Of a stretch of DNA of 27,904 nt, positions 14,697 through 21,864 are shown in pieces (positions within the stretch are counted from its first letter, which is position 1; each line of letters opens with the position of its first letter). Under the pieces are notes generated by a model that did not search any database, was not told the DNA's origin, and saw only the letters and a list, made by a program, of their open reading frames with translations. Location: contig CAZHLD010000034.1 of the NCBI GenBank assembly GCA_964533185.1, positions 1 through 27,904 on the forward strand, read 5' to 3'. This DNA is from CAZHLD01 sp964533185 (lineage in GTDB: Bacteria; Acidobacteriota; Terriglobia; Acidiferrales; UBA7541). A program made the translations under genes and the position numbers.

Positions 14697-15995
14697 ATGA
14701 AGACCACCCGCCCGACGGAAAACCCGGAACGTGTCCTGCTCGTTGGCGTCGGATTGAAGAAGGCGCCGCGTGTGCCCGGTGTGACGCCGGCAGAGGCCGA
14801 ACGCGAGTCGCTCGTCGAGCTCGATGAACTGGCGCGCAGCGCAGGCGCCCAGGTGGCCGGCACGGTTTATCAGGTCCGCGAAACGCGCGATCCGGCCACG
14901 GTGGTCGGCCGCGGAAAACTCGAAGAGGTGAAGATCGAGGCGCGCCTGCGCAAGGCGCCACTCATTGTCTTCGACGGCAGCCTGACGCCCGGGCAGCAGC
15001 GCAACATCGAGCGGGCTACGGAATGCCGCGTAATCGACCGCACACAGTTGATCCTGGATATTTTTGCCCGGCATGCGCGCAGCCGCGAAGGGCAGTTGCA
15101 GGTGGAATTGGCGCAACTGAACTATCTGTTGCCGCGCCTGGCCGGAAGCGGCACCGAGCTTTCCCGGTTGGGTGGCGGGATTGGCACGCGCGGGCCCGGC
15201 GAACAAAAACTCGAAACAGACCGCCGGCGGATCCGTGACCGCATTCACAAAGTTCAGAAGAGTATCGAAACGGTGCGCCGTCAGCGTTCTCTCCGACGTG
15301 AAGCAAGGCAATCCGTGCCGCTGGGGATGGTCGCCCTGGTTGGTTATACCAATGCGGGCAAATCGACGCTGTTCAACGCGTTGAGCCGCGCCGATGTGCT
15401 GGTTTCGTCCAAAATGTTCGCGACGCTCGATCCGACCATCCGCGCCGTGCGACTGCCATCGAACCGCCGGGCCTTGCTTTCGGATACCGTCGGATTCATC
15501 CGCGACCTCCCGCCCGGATTGATCGCCGCCTTCCGCGCGACACTGGAAGAGGTTCAGGAGGCAGCCCTGATCCTACAGGTGACGGATGTCTCCAATCCAC
15601 ATCATGCTGAACAGGACGCGGAAGTGGAAAAGGTTCTGGTCGAGTTGGGTGTCGCCAGCAGTCCGCGGTTGCACGTTTTCAATAAGACCGATCGTTTGCC
15701 GCCTGAGGAGGCGGCCGCGCTTCATGGCGGCAATGGAAAAGTGTTCGTCTCGGCCCTGACCGGCGCCGGCCTCGACGAACTGTTGCGCCGAATTGATGCC
15801 GCGCTGCCGATCGACCCTGTGGTCCGGCTGAAGTTCAGCGTGCCGCTGGCCGACGGGCGTACCCTGGCGCTGATCCATGGGCTGGGTCGCGTGCTGCACT
15901 CGGAAGTGAACGATTCACAAATGTCCCTCGAGGCCGAGCTGCCCGAATCGGTGGCGCGGCGGCTGAAGCTTCTGCCTTCCCCGGTCTCCGCATGA
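14697..15995 (+). CDS. hflX: ribosome-associated GTPase HflX
   Basis: A GTPase that binds the 50S subunit and splits stalled or stressed 70S ribosomes. It has 432 residues. The N-terminal HflX domain (about 1-205) includes the glycine-rich segment LSRLGGGIGTRGPGE and a charged coiled-coil linker (about 170-205). The G domain has G1 GYTNAGKS (216-223), G3 DTVGF (263-267) and G4 NKTD (329-332), followed by a short C-terminal domain. GGAA lies 3 bases before ATG 14697. A 13-codon frame starting at 14659 with AGGA upstream ends in an ATGA overlap with this start and could be a leader peptide. Confidence 0.96.
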   Translation: MKTTRPTENPERVLLVGVGLKKAPRVPGVTPAEAERESLVELDELARSAGAQVAGTVYQVRETRDPATVVGRGKLEEVKIEARLRKAPLIVFDGSLTPGQQRNIERATECRVIDRTQLILDIFARHARSREGQLQVELAQLNYLLPRLAGSGTELSRLGGGIGTRGPGEQKLETDRRRIRDRIHKVQKSIETVRRQRSLRREARQSVPLGMVALVGYTNAGKSTLFNALSRADVLVSSKMFATLDPTIRAVRLPSNRRALLSDTVGFIRDLPPGLIAAFRATLEEVQEAALILQVTDVSNPHHAEQDAEVEKVLVELGVASSPRLHVFNKTDRLPPEEAAALHGGNGKVFVSALTGAGLDELLRRIDAALPIDPVVRLKFSVPLADGRTLALIHGLGRVLHSEVNDSQMSLEAELPESVARRLKLLPSPVSA

Positions 15996-16054
15996 GTCGG
16001 GAACAAACCTCCCTGCATGTGCGTATCCGTTTACAGAGGCGCTGAGGTGAATTC

Positions 16055-16267
16055 ATGTTGAGCTTCCTGCTCTGGTGCATCCTGCTGGTGTTGTGCTGGC
16101 CGGTGGCCCTACTGGCGCTGATTCTCTATCCGATCGTTTGGCTAGTCTTGCTGCCCTTCCGCCTGGTGGGAATTGCGGTGACCGGGGTGCTCGAGTTTCT
16201 GCGTGCGCTGTTTCTTCTGCCCGCTCGGGTGTTGCGAGGGCCGAGCCGGGCGCGAGTTTCACCTTGA
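16055..16267 (+). CDS. small hydrophobic membrane protein
   Basis: A frame of 70 residues with two hydrophobic stretches (LSFLLWCILLVLCWPVALLA, about 2-21, running on through LILYPIVWLVLLPF, then LVGIAVTGVLEFLRALFLLP, about 37-56) and a basic C-terminus. A good GAGGTG Shine-Dalgarno lies 5 bases before ATG 16055, and hflX ends 59 bases upstream, so it may be co-transcribed. No family was recognised and no function is proposed. The ribosome-binding site and composition make it a likely real gene. Confidence 0.65.
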   Translation: MLSFLLWCILLVLCWPVALLALILYPIVWLVLLPFRLVGIAVTGVLEFLRALFLLPARVLRGPSRARVSP

Positions 16268-16591
16268 AAATGGCCCAGACATAAAGCCGTTCGCGCCTGT
16301 GGAAAATTCTGTGGAAAACGCGCTTTGCTCAGAGCTACACTTCAGTTGTATTGTGGGTCTTGGGCACCTTTCACTGAGCCTCAATCTCTCCTACTACACA
16401 GAATCAACATAACTTACAAGGGACAGTCCCAATCGTAAAACTTTGAATGGGCCGGAAACTCCTTCAGGTGTGCCTCTCTGGTTTTGCACAACTCTGGTGC
16501 ATCGTGTTCACTAAAAGTTACGTTTTATTGCCTGATGTATTCCCCGAATAGACAACAAATTAACGGCATCGAAAAACCTCCCGAAGCTGCG
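16268..16591. other. AT-richer intergenic region without a gene
   Basis: Clearly lower in GC than its surroundings, with no convincing reading frame or tRNA. It holds two copies of CTGTGGAAAA at 16297-16306 and 16309-16318 (reverse complement TTTTCCACAG, similar to DnaA boxes), separated arms GCTCAG (16327-16332) and CTGAGC (16374-16379), and the palindrome GGGACAGTCCC at 16420-16430. A small RNA could be encoded here but nothing proves it. Confidence 0.5.
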
Positions 16592-16602
16592 TTGACTGTC
16601 CC
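16420..16602. repeat. inverted-repeat-bounded segment upstream of pgsA
   Basis: GGGACAGTC (16420-16428) and its reverse complement GACTGTCCC (16594-16602) bound a non-coding segment of 183 bases; the left arm is itself part of the palindrome GGGACAGTCCC. The arrangement resembles a small non-autonomous element, but no target duplication was found. Confidence 0.35.
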
Positions 16603-16620
16603 CGGCAAGGGGTCTATAGT
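16592..16620 (+). promoter_or_regulatory. sigma70-type promoter of pgsA
   Basis: The -35 TTGACT (16592-16597), a spacer of exactly 17 bases, and the -10 TATAGT (16615-16620) are each one base off consensus. Transcription would start near 16627, giving a leader of about 56 bases before the pgsA ATG. The -35 overlaps the right arm of the inverted repeat at 16594-16602. Confidence 0.7.
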
Positions 16621-16682
16621 TGGGTGAGTCTCGCTGGCTGGAGTGCCCTGGCTCCCGCGAATCAGCGTCTGCCGAGCGCATT

Positions 16683-17309
16683 ATGAACCTGCCCAATACG
16701 CTGACCATCCTGCGCATCTTCTTCGCGCCCCTTCTGGTTGTGGTCCTGCTGACGCGAGAGCCCAATGTGGATCTCTGGGGCCTTCCGATGCGCTTCGAGA
16801 TCTGGGGTGTACTGATTCTGCTGGCAGCAGCAGCGACGGACTGGGCCGACGGTTATTTTGCCCGCCGGCACGGAGAAGTGACCACGCTGGGCATCTTGCT
16901 TGACCCGATTGCGGACAAACTGCTCATTTCCGCAGCGTTCATTTCTCTGGTGGAGATGCAACTGGTGCCCGGCTGGATGGTGGTCATCATCATCGGGCGC
17001 GAGTTTACCGTGCTGGGCCTGCGGAACATCGCTTCGGCAGAAGGCTTCACGATCCAGGCCTCGGCGCTCGGAAAACTGAAGATGGTTTTCCAGGTGCTGG
17101 CCGTTTGCGCGGTGATTCTGGGTGCGAAGTACGTGGCACTGAAGCCGCTGGGCACACTGCTGCTCTGGCTGGTGGTGGTCAGCGCCATCGCCTCGGCTGT
17201 GCAATACTTCCTCAAGTTTTGGAACCAGGTGGACGACCGCGTGAAACAGCGGCGCCGGCTCCTGCTGCTGAAACGCCGCAAGAAGCAAGAGGATGTCGCC
17301 ACCCCCTAG
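16683..17309 (+). CDS. pgsA: CDP-diacylglycerol--glycerol-3-phosphate 3-phosphatidyltransferase
   Basis: Forms phosphatidylglycerol phosphate from CDP-diacylglycerol and glycerol 3-phosphate in the inner membrane. It has 208 residues. The CDP-alcohol phosphotransferase signature is complete: Asp53, Asp56-Gly57, Ala60-Arg61, Gly70, Asp74 and Asp78 in ATDWADGYFARRHG...LGILLDPIADK. The N-terminal LPNTLTILRI is typical of PgsA. Several membrane helices follow, and the C-terminus is very basic (KQRRRLLLLKRRKKQ). ATG 16683 is chosen because the family N-terminus begins there, although the Shine-Dalgarno is weak. It overlaps the next gene by 17 bases. Related CDP-alcohol transferases remain a minor alternative. 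Confidence 0.93.
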   Translation: MNLPNTLTILRIFFAPLLVVVLLTREPNVDLWGLPMRFEIWGVLILLAAAATDWADGYFARRHGEVTTLGILLDPIADKLLISAAFISLVEMQLVPGWMVVIIIGREFTVLGLRNIASAEGFTIQASALGKLKMVFQVLAVCAVILGAKYVALKPLGTLLLWLVVVSAIASAVQYFLKFWNQVDDRVKQRRRLLLLKRRKKQEDVATP

Positions 17310-17874
17310 TCCGCTCTCCGAAGAAGAACGCCGCACATTACTGGAACTGGCGCGGCAGGCCATCCTGGAGAGCGTCTGCCACGAGCGGATGCCCGAGACG
17401 CCGATTGTCCTGGGCGCGGTGGCTGAGTGCCGTGGGGCGTTCGTGACCCTGCACGTCAACGGGAAGCTGCGTGGCTGCATCGGGCATGTCTCACCGAAAG
17501 TGAGCCTGGCCGAGACGGTGGCGCAGTGCGCCATTCTTGCCGCCCAAGAAGACGCCAGGTTTCCCTCGGTCAGACCTGAGGAAGTCGCACAACTGGAGAT
17601 TGAAATCTCGGTCCTCACTGATGCGGTGCCAGTGAAGCCGGAAGAAATTGAAATCGGACGGCACGGACTGCTGGTGATGATGGGCGGCCGGCGCGGTTTG
17701 CTGCTCCCTCAGGTGGCCAGCGAGCGTGGGTGGGACCGCCAGCGGTTTCTCGAGGAGACTTGCCGGAAGGCGGATCTTCCCCCGGATGCCTGGAAAGATC
17801 CTTCCGGGCAACTTCTTGCTTTTACCGCCGAGGTTTTTTCCGAGGCTGGCCTGCGCACGCATCGCACGTCCTGA
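17293..17874 (+). CDS. amrA: AMMECR1 domain protein (AmmeMemoRadiSam system protein A)
   Basis: A protein of 193 residues covering a full AMMECR1 domain, with the hallmark LRGCIGH (residues about 59-65) and the segments EDARFPSVRPEEV and LEIEISVLTDAVPV, plus GRRGLLLPQVA and the late LPPDAWKDP. The family is conserved in archaea, bacteria and eukaryotes, often next to Memo and radical-SAM genes; its biochemical role is not settled. Here those partners are not adjacent. The gene overlaps the end of pgsA by 17 bases, so it is co-transcribed, and is followed by a clear terminator. The AAGAGG ribosome-binding site abuts the ATG, consistent with coupling. Confidence 0.93.
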   Translation: MSPPPSPLSEEERRTLLELARQAILESVCHERMPETPIVLGAVAECRGAFVTLHVNGKLRGCIGHVSPKVSLAETVAQCAILAAQEDARFPSVRPEEVAQLEIEISVLTDAVPVKPEEIEIGRHGLLVMMGGRRGLLLPQVASERGWDRQRFLEETCRKADLPPDAWKDPSGQLLAFTAEVFSEAGLRTHRTS

Positions 17875-17908
17875 TTGGCTTGCTATCGAGGAACCCTCAA
17901 GACGTAAG

Positions 17909-17939
17909 AGGCCCGTCCCCGAGAGGAGACGGGCCTTTT
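17909..17939 (+). terminator. intrinsic terminator after the pgsA-AMMECR1 operon
   Basis: The stem AGGCCCGTC (17909-17917) / GACGGGCCT (17928-17936) has 9 paired bases, a 10-base loop and a short run TTTT (17936-17939). It lies 35 bases past the AMMECR1 stop, between convergent genes. Confidence 0.8.
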
Positions 17940-17980
17940 GCTTGCACCTGCGGAGTGCGGACAAGAAGTGGAAAGAGGTC

Positions 17981-18838
17981 CTACTCGATCTCCACGTAGT
18001 CGCCAGCGTAAACTTCGCGCAGGCTTAAGGTAATCAAAAGCGTGGTCGCGTTCGGAGTGACGCGGAGGACGATGCCTTCGCCGAGGATTTCCCGCGGGAC
18101 ACTCTCCCAATTGTAGCTGAGGGGCATACTGCCGAAGCCGTAAACGCGGAAGGAATGGCGCCGGGTCTGAAAGGCGGTCTCGTGTTGGACGCCCTGGTAG
18201 CGGAAGATGCGGAAATAGTCGCCCACCTTGACGCCCTGGCTGTTGCCCAGGTTGACGTACACGATGTTGCCCGCGCCGCCCGACTGTGAGAACTCCTTCA
18301 TGGTTACGACCATGCCCACCGGCCGGCCACTCACCGGCGCAAAGCGATTGAAGCCGTTGGCCTGCTTGTACTGCGGGACGGGCCGCTCGCGGAAGGGCTG
18401 CACAATGTCACCGCGCTCCAACCAGTCGCAGGAGTAAACGATCTCGGCGGTTGAGACATTGGCATCCACGTGGACCACCCGAAGGCGTCCGAGGTCGGCC
18501 CACACCTTGCCCATGGCCCGCAGCAGCCAGGGCTGCTGGGAAAACCATTTGTACTTGGCCGGGTCGTTGACGTGACGCGACACCAGGAACTCATCGCCCA
18601 CGTTCACACCCTGGCTCGAGCCCTTGTTGATATAGACGAGGTCGCCCTGCTGGAACGTCACCTTATAGTTGGATTGTTCTCCGGTGATCAGGTAGGTGTC
18701 AGTGGGTACGGCCTCGGTGGTGACCATGCCGGAACAATAGACATCAATCGTCACCGGCCCTGTGGGCGCCTGCTGTGCAACGGCAGGACTTGCCAGGACG
18801 GCCAGCACTAGAAAGGCAAAGTAGCTCTTGGGCCGCAT
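17981..18838 (-). CDS. secreted protein with internally duplicated QGVxVGD module
   Basis: A protein of 285 residues with a Sec signal peptide (cleavage near SPAVAQ, residue 22). Two similar modules are seen: residues 66-88 (VYINKGSSQGVNVGDEFLV) and 191-213 (VYVNLGNSQGVKVGDYFRI), each followed about 30-60 residues later by a second block ending in Gly-Asp-(I/Y)-Val (STAEIVYSCDWLERGDIV near 129-146; TTLLITLSLREVYAGDYV near 265-282). The xNxGxxQGVxVGD pattern is like the C-terminal domain of FlgT-type and related envelope proteins. Cys35 and Cys137 could form a disulfide. No catalytic motif was recognised. The start at ATG 18838 has AAGGAG 8 bases upstream; a longer frame to 18991 lacks such a site. 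Confidence 0.8.
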   Translation of the reverse strand: MRPKSYFAFLVLAVLASPAVAQQAPTGPVTIDVYCSGMVTTEAVPTDTYLITGEQSNYKVTFQQGDLVYINKGSSQGVNVGDEFLVSRHVNDPAKYKWFSQQPWLLRAMGKVWADLGRLRVVHVDANVSTAEIVYSCDWLERGDIVQPFRERPVPQYKQANGFNRFAPVSGRPVGMVVTMKEFSQSGGAGNIVYVNLGNSQGVKVGDYFRIFRYQGVQHETAFQTRRHSFRVYGFGSMPLSYNWESVPREILGEGIVLRVTPNATTLLITLSLREVYAGDYVEIE

Positions 18839-18846
18839 AATCGAAA

Positions 18847-18852
18847 CTCCTT
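18847..18852 (-). promoter_or_regulatory. Shine-Dalgarno AAGGAG that sets the start at 18838
   Basis: On the minus strand AAGGAG is followed by 8 bases and then ATG of the secreted duplicated-module protein. It rules out the longer in-frame alternative and exposes a clean signal peptide. Confidence 0.7.
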
Positions 18853-18893
18853 CTCGACGTGAAACGCCCGCCGCACGCGGTCTTTCAACTTCG

Positions 18894-18922
18894 ACGCTAG
18901 CAAACGCGCCCGACAGGGTCAA
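18894..18922 (-). promoter_or_regulatory. candidate promoter of the secreted duplicated-module protein
   Basis: On the minus strand TTGACC (18922-18917) is separated by 17 bases from TAGCGT (18899-18894). Transcription would begin near 18887, leaving a leader of about 48 bases with the AAGGAG site. The -10 is a weak match. Confidence 0.45.
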
Positions 18923-19002
18923 GCACGGGTCGGGCGAGGCTTTACACAACTGCAACCGCGTGATAAAAGCAGGAGATTCAACCCTTTGCAAGGACGATTG
19001 CC

Positions 19003-19778
19003 ATGGGCCGAGAGAGCCTGTTTGGGCCGGACCGAATTTGTGCTGTCGTAGCTGCTCCGACGGCGCAGGAAATGGCGCGACAACTCAGGCGCGCACTGCG
19101 GCTGACTCGCACCGTTGAGCTACGCCTGGATTGGCTGAAAGGCAGCCGGGAGATCATTCGCTTCCTGAGCTGGCTGAGAGTGCATCGCCCGCGCGCAACG
19201 CTGATTGCCACCTGCCGGCGCCGCTCGGCGGGAGGCAAGTTTTCGGGAGGAGTGGCGGAGCAGCTTGCCGTGCTCATGACTGCGGTCGCGGCAGGATGCA
19301 CATGGTGCGATGTCGAGCTGGAGACGGCCCAGAGGCTCCGGCCTGGCGGGTTGCGATCAATGCTTGGGCGCGGGCGCGGGCTGATCTCCTGGCACGATTT
19401 TGGGAGAACACCTGCCAACTTGCGTGCCGTCTTGAACAAGCTGGAGCGCTGCCGGGGAGATGCGGTCAAGCTGGCGACGCAGTGCAATTCAATCCGCGAG
19501 AGCCTGCGCGTGCAGGCGCTGGCGCGCGGGCGGCGCAACGTGGTTGCCGTGCCGATGGGCGAGATCGGTCTGCCAGTACGGGTGCTGGCGCTGCGGCAGG
19601 GAAGCGCGCTAGCCTATGCTCCGGTCGAACAGGCCACTGCGCCCGGACAAGCGTCGCTCGAAGAGATGAAGCAGCTCTATCGCGCCGATAAGCTGGACCG
19701 GCGGACGCGGGTGTATGGAGTCATCGGCAACCCCGTGGCGCATTCGCTTTCGCCACTGCTGCACAACACCGGCTTCAT
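19003..19778 (+). CDS. aroDE: fused 3-dehydroquinate dehydratase / shikimate dehydrogenase, 5' part up to assembly gap
   Basis: Bifunctional shikimate-pathway enzyme: steps 3 (dehydroquinate to dehydroshikimate) and 4 (dehydroshikimate to shikimate). Residues 1-225 are a complete type I dehydroquinase with Glu39 and Arg41 in ELRLDW, catalytic His131 in SWHDF, Schiff-base Lys156 in AVKLAT and Arg193 in MGEIGLPVRVLAL. The shikimate dehydrogenase domain starts at about residue 237 with YGVIGNPVAHSLSPLLHN (shikimate-binding Ser248 and Ser250) and is cut by the N run after residue 258. AAGGA lies 8 bases before ATG 19003. The C-terminal part resumes after the gap. Confidence 0.93.
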
Positions 19779-19878
19779 NNNNNNNNNNNNNNNNNNNNNN
19801 NNNNNNNNNNNNNNNNNNNNNNNNNNNNNNNNNNNNNNNNNNNNNNNNNNNNNNNNNNNNNNNNNNNNNNNNNNNNNN
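19779..19878. other. assembly gap of 100 N inside aroDE
   Basis: Exactly 100 N, the conventional placeholder for a scaffold gap of unknown length. Reading frames before (set by 19003) and after (set by 19881) differ, so 100 is not the true length if the gene is intact. Comparison with the E. coli AroE layout predicts about 90-100 missing residues, roughly 270-300 bases. Confidence 0.95.
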
Positions 19879-20378
19879 TGGAGCGACGCGTGGCGCTGCG
19901 CGGCAGCCGGGTGCTGATCTTTGGAGCCGGGGGCGCGGCGCGCGCGGCTGCATTTGCGCTGGCACAGGGAGGCGCGCTTGTCGCAGTGCTTGCGCGGAGC
20001 GAAGCGAAGGCGCGCGGGTTGGCCCGGGCCGTTGGCGGAGAGGTCATCGAGCGGGGACGTCTGCGCCGCGAGTTCTTTGACGCCATCGTGAATGCGACGC
20101 CGGTGGGAATGTTCCCGCAGGTGAGAAGATCGCCACTTCGCGCAGAGGAGCTGAACTGCCGCCTGGTGATGGACCTGATTTATCGGCCGATGAAAACGGA
20201 GTTGCTTCGCCGGGCCGCGCAGCGCGGCATCGAAACTGTTTCCGGGGTGGAGATGTTTCTGGCCCAGGGCATTGCGCAATGGGAGATCTGGAGCGGCTTG
20301 CGCGCGCCAGAGACGGCGATGCGGAGTGCGGTGCTGGCCGCGTTGCGGCGCGAAGAGCGTGAGCGAGGCGCGGCGTGA
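19879..20378 (+). CDS. aroDE: shikimate dehydrogenase NADP-binding domain, 3' part of aroDE
   Basis: In-frame from 19881, this is the C-terminal half of AroE. It has the Rossmann motif FGAGGAARAAAFAL, NATPVGMFP (family N-A-T-x-x-G-M), DLIYRPMKTELL (family D-x-x-Y-x-P-x-x-T) and VSGVEMFLAQGIAQWEIW. The catalytic Lys (in NVTVPFK) and the Asp of NTDG expected in this family fall in the assembly gap and cannot be checked. A GTG at 19890 could be mistaken for a start codon but is internal. The stop overlaps the start of trpE (GTGA, 20375-20378), so the two are translationally coupled. Confidence 0.92.
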
Positions 20379-21859
20379 TTCAGCCTGATTACAAGACGTT
20401 TTGCCGGCTGGCGCGCGAGGGCAACCTCGTGCCGGTCTATGACACCTTCACGGCCGATCTGCTGACGCCGGTGGCAGCCTATCTGCGGCTGGCGCGGGCG
20501 GCGCGGTATTCGTTTCTGCTGGAGAGCGTCGAAGGCGGGGAAAAAATCGCGCGCTACACTTTTCTGGGCGCAAACCCGGTGGAAGTCTTTCGCTACGCCA
20601 ATCAATCCTGCGTGGTGGAAGGCGAGGGACGGCTGGAGTGGCAGGCGGCGGACCCAATCGAGTTCCTGCGCCATCGCATCGCGCGCTACCGCCCGGTGCG
20701 CGTGCCGGGCCTGCCGCCGCTGGTGGCCGGCGCGATCGGCTATTTCTCCTACGACATGGTGCGACAGATCGAGCGGCTGCCGGCGCGGCTCCGCGACGAC
20801 ATTGGCCTGGACGAAGCGGTGATGATGTTTTACCTGGGGCTGGTGGCCTTTGACCACGTGCAGCACCGCGTCTGGGTCGTGCGCAACGTTTTCACGGAGG
20901 GGCCGGGCAGCCTGCGGGCCAAATACAACGCTGCCGTGCGAGAGATCGCGGCTACGCGACGACTGCTTGAGCAGCCCACTCTGCGCGCGCGCGTTCGGCG
21001 TGCGAAGAATGTGCCGCTGCGCATCCGCTCGAACGTTCGCCGCAGCGATTATCTGGCGGCGGTGCGGCGCGCCAAGCGATACATTCGCGCCGGAGACATT
21101 TTTCAGGTGGTTCTGAGCCAGCGTTTCTCGGCGCGCACCAAAGCTGACCCGTTTGAGATTTATCGCGCGCTGCGCGTGATAAACCCTTCGCCGTACATGT
21201 ATTTCCTGCGGCTGGGTGAGGTGGCCGTGGTGGGTAGTTCGCCGGAAATGCTGGTGAAGATTCAGGGCCGCGAGGCGTTCTACCGGCCGATCGCCGGCAC
21301 GCGTCCGCGCGGGCGGGATGAAAAAGAAGACCAGCGCCTGGAGGCTGAGCTGATTGCTGACCCCAAGGAGCGGGCCGAGCACATCATGTTGGTGGACCTG
21401 GGGCGGAATGACCTGGGGCGCGTCTGCGAGTACGGGACGGTGCGTGTGGAAAGGCTGATGTCCGTGGAGCGCTATTCGCACGTGATGCACCTGGTGTCGA
21501 GCCTGCGCGGGCGGCTGCGCGACGGCGTGGATTGCTTTGACGCGCTGATGGCGTGCTTTCCCGCCGGGACGGTGAGCGGTGCGCCCAAGGTGCGCGCGAT
21601 GGAGATCATCGAAGAGCTGGAGCGGGCGCGGCGCGGCATCTACGCCGGGGGGATTCTTTATCTGGATTTCTCGGGTAATCTGGACTCCTGCATTGCCATT
21701 CGGACGCTGGTGGCCAAGGGCGGGACGGCATACGTCCAGGCCGGGGGCGGTATCGTGGCTGATTCTGTTCCCGAGCGCGAATACGAAGAGACGGTCAATA
21801 AGGCGAAGGCACTGCTGACCGCTCTCGAAGCCGCCGTGAAACGTAGAACTGTTCGCTGA
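20375..21859 (+). CDS. trpE: anthranilate synthase component I TrpE
   Basis: Converts chorismate to anthranilate with ammonia from TrpG, the first committed step of tryptophan synthesis. It has 494 residues. The N-terminal domain holds the tryptophan feedback-site motif Leu48-Leu-Glu-Ser51 in FLLESVEGG. The C-terminal chorismate-binding domain (about 215-485) holds IAGTRPRG, ELIADPKERAEHIMLVDLGRND, FPAGTVSGAPKVRAMEIIEELE and YAGGILYLDFSGNLDSCIAIRT. The intact LLES suggests the enzyme is inhibited by tryptophan. The GTG start overlaps the aroDE stop. trpG follows after 5 bases. Aminodeoxychorismate synthase PabB is the alternative, but the LLES motif favours TrpE. Confidence 0.95.
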   Translation: MIQPDYKTFCRLAREGNLVPVYDTFTADLLTPVAAYLRLARAARYSFLLESVEGGEKIARYTFLGANPVEVFRYANQSCVVEGEGRLEWQAADPIEFLRHRIARYRPVRVPGLPPLVAGAIGYFSYDMVRQIERLPARLRDDIGLDEAVMMFYLGLVAFDHVQHRVWVVRNVFTEGPGSLRAKYNAAVREIAATRRLLEQPTLRARVRRAKNVPLRIRSNVRRSDYLAAVRRAKRYIRAGDIFQVVLSQRFSARTKADPFEIYRALRVINPSPYMYFLRLGEVAVVGSSPEMLVKIQGREAFYRPIAGTRPRGRDEKEDQRLEAELIADPKERAEHIMLVDLGRNDLGRVCEYGTVRVERLMSVERYSHVMHLVSSLRGRLRDGVDCFDALMACFPAGTVSGAPKVRAMEIIEELERARRGIYAGGILYLDFSGNLDSCIAIRTLVAKGGTAYVQAGGGIVADSVPEREYEETVNKAKALLTALEAAVKRRTVR

Positions 21860-21864
21860 ATGCC

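Noticed and set aside
15992..16045. 17-codon frame overlapping the hflX stop (ATGA)
   Set aside because: No Shine-Dalgarno, no hydrophobic or other signature, and it ends before the next gene without coupling to it; a single chance overlap is not enough.
16327..16379. Small RNA or tRNA in the AT-richer gap
   Set aside because: The only long-range pairing is 6 bp (GCTCAG/CTGAGC) and no tRNA arms, terminator or known RNA motif could be recognised.
16268..16682. Replication origin
   Set aside because: Only two DnaA-box-like sequences were seen and no dnaA, dnaN, parAB or gidA lies in the window.
19890..20378. Separate shikimate dehydrogenase gene starting at GTG 19890
   Set aside because: This codon is inside the AroE domain just before the Rossmann motif; the domain's first half lies before the assembly gap, so the apparent start is an artefact of the gap.
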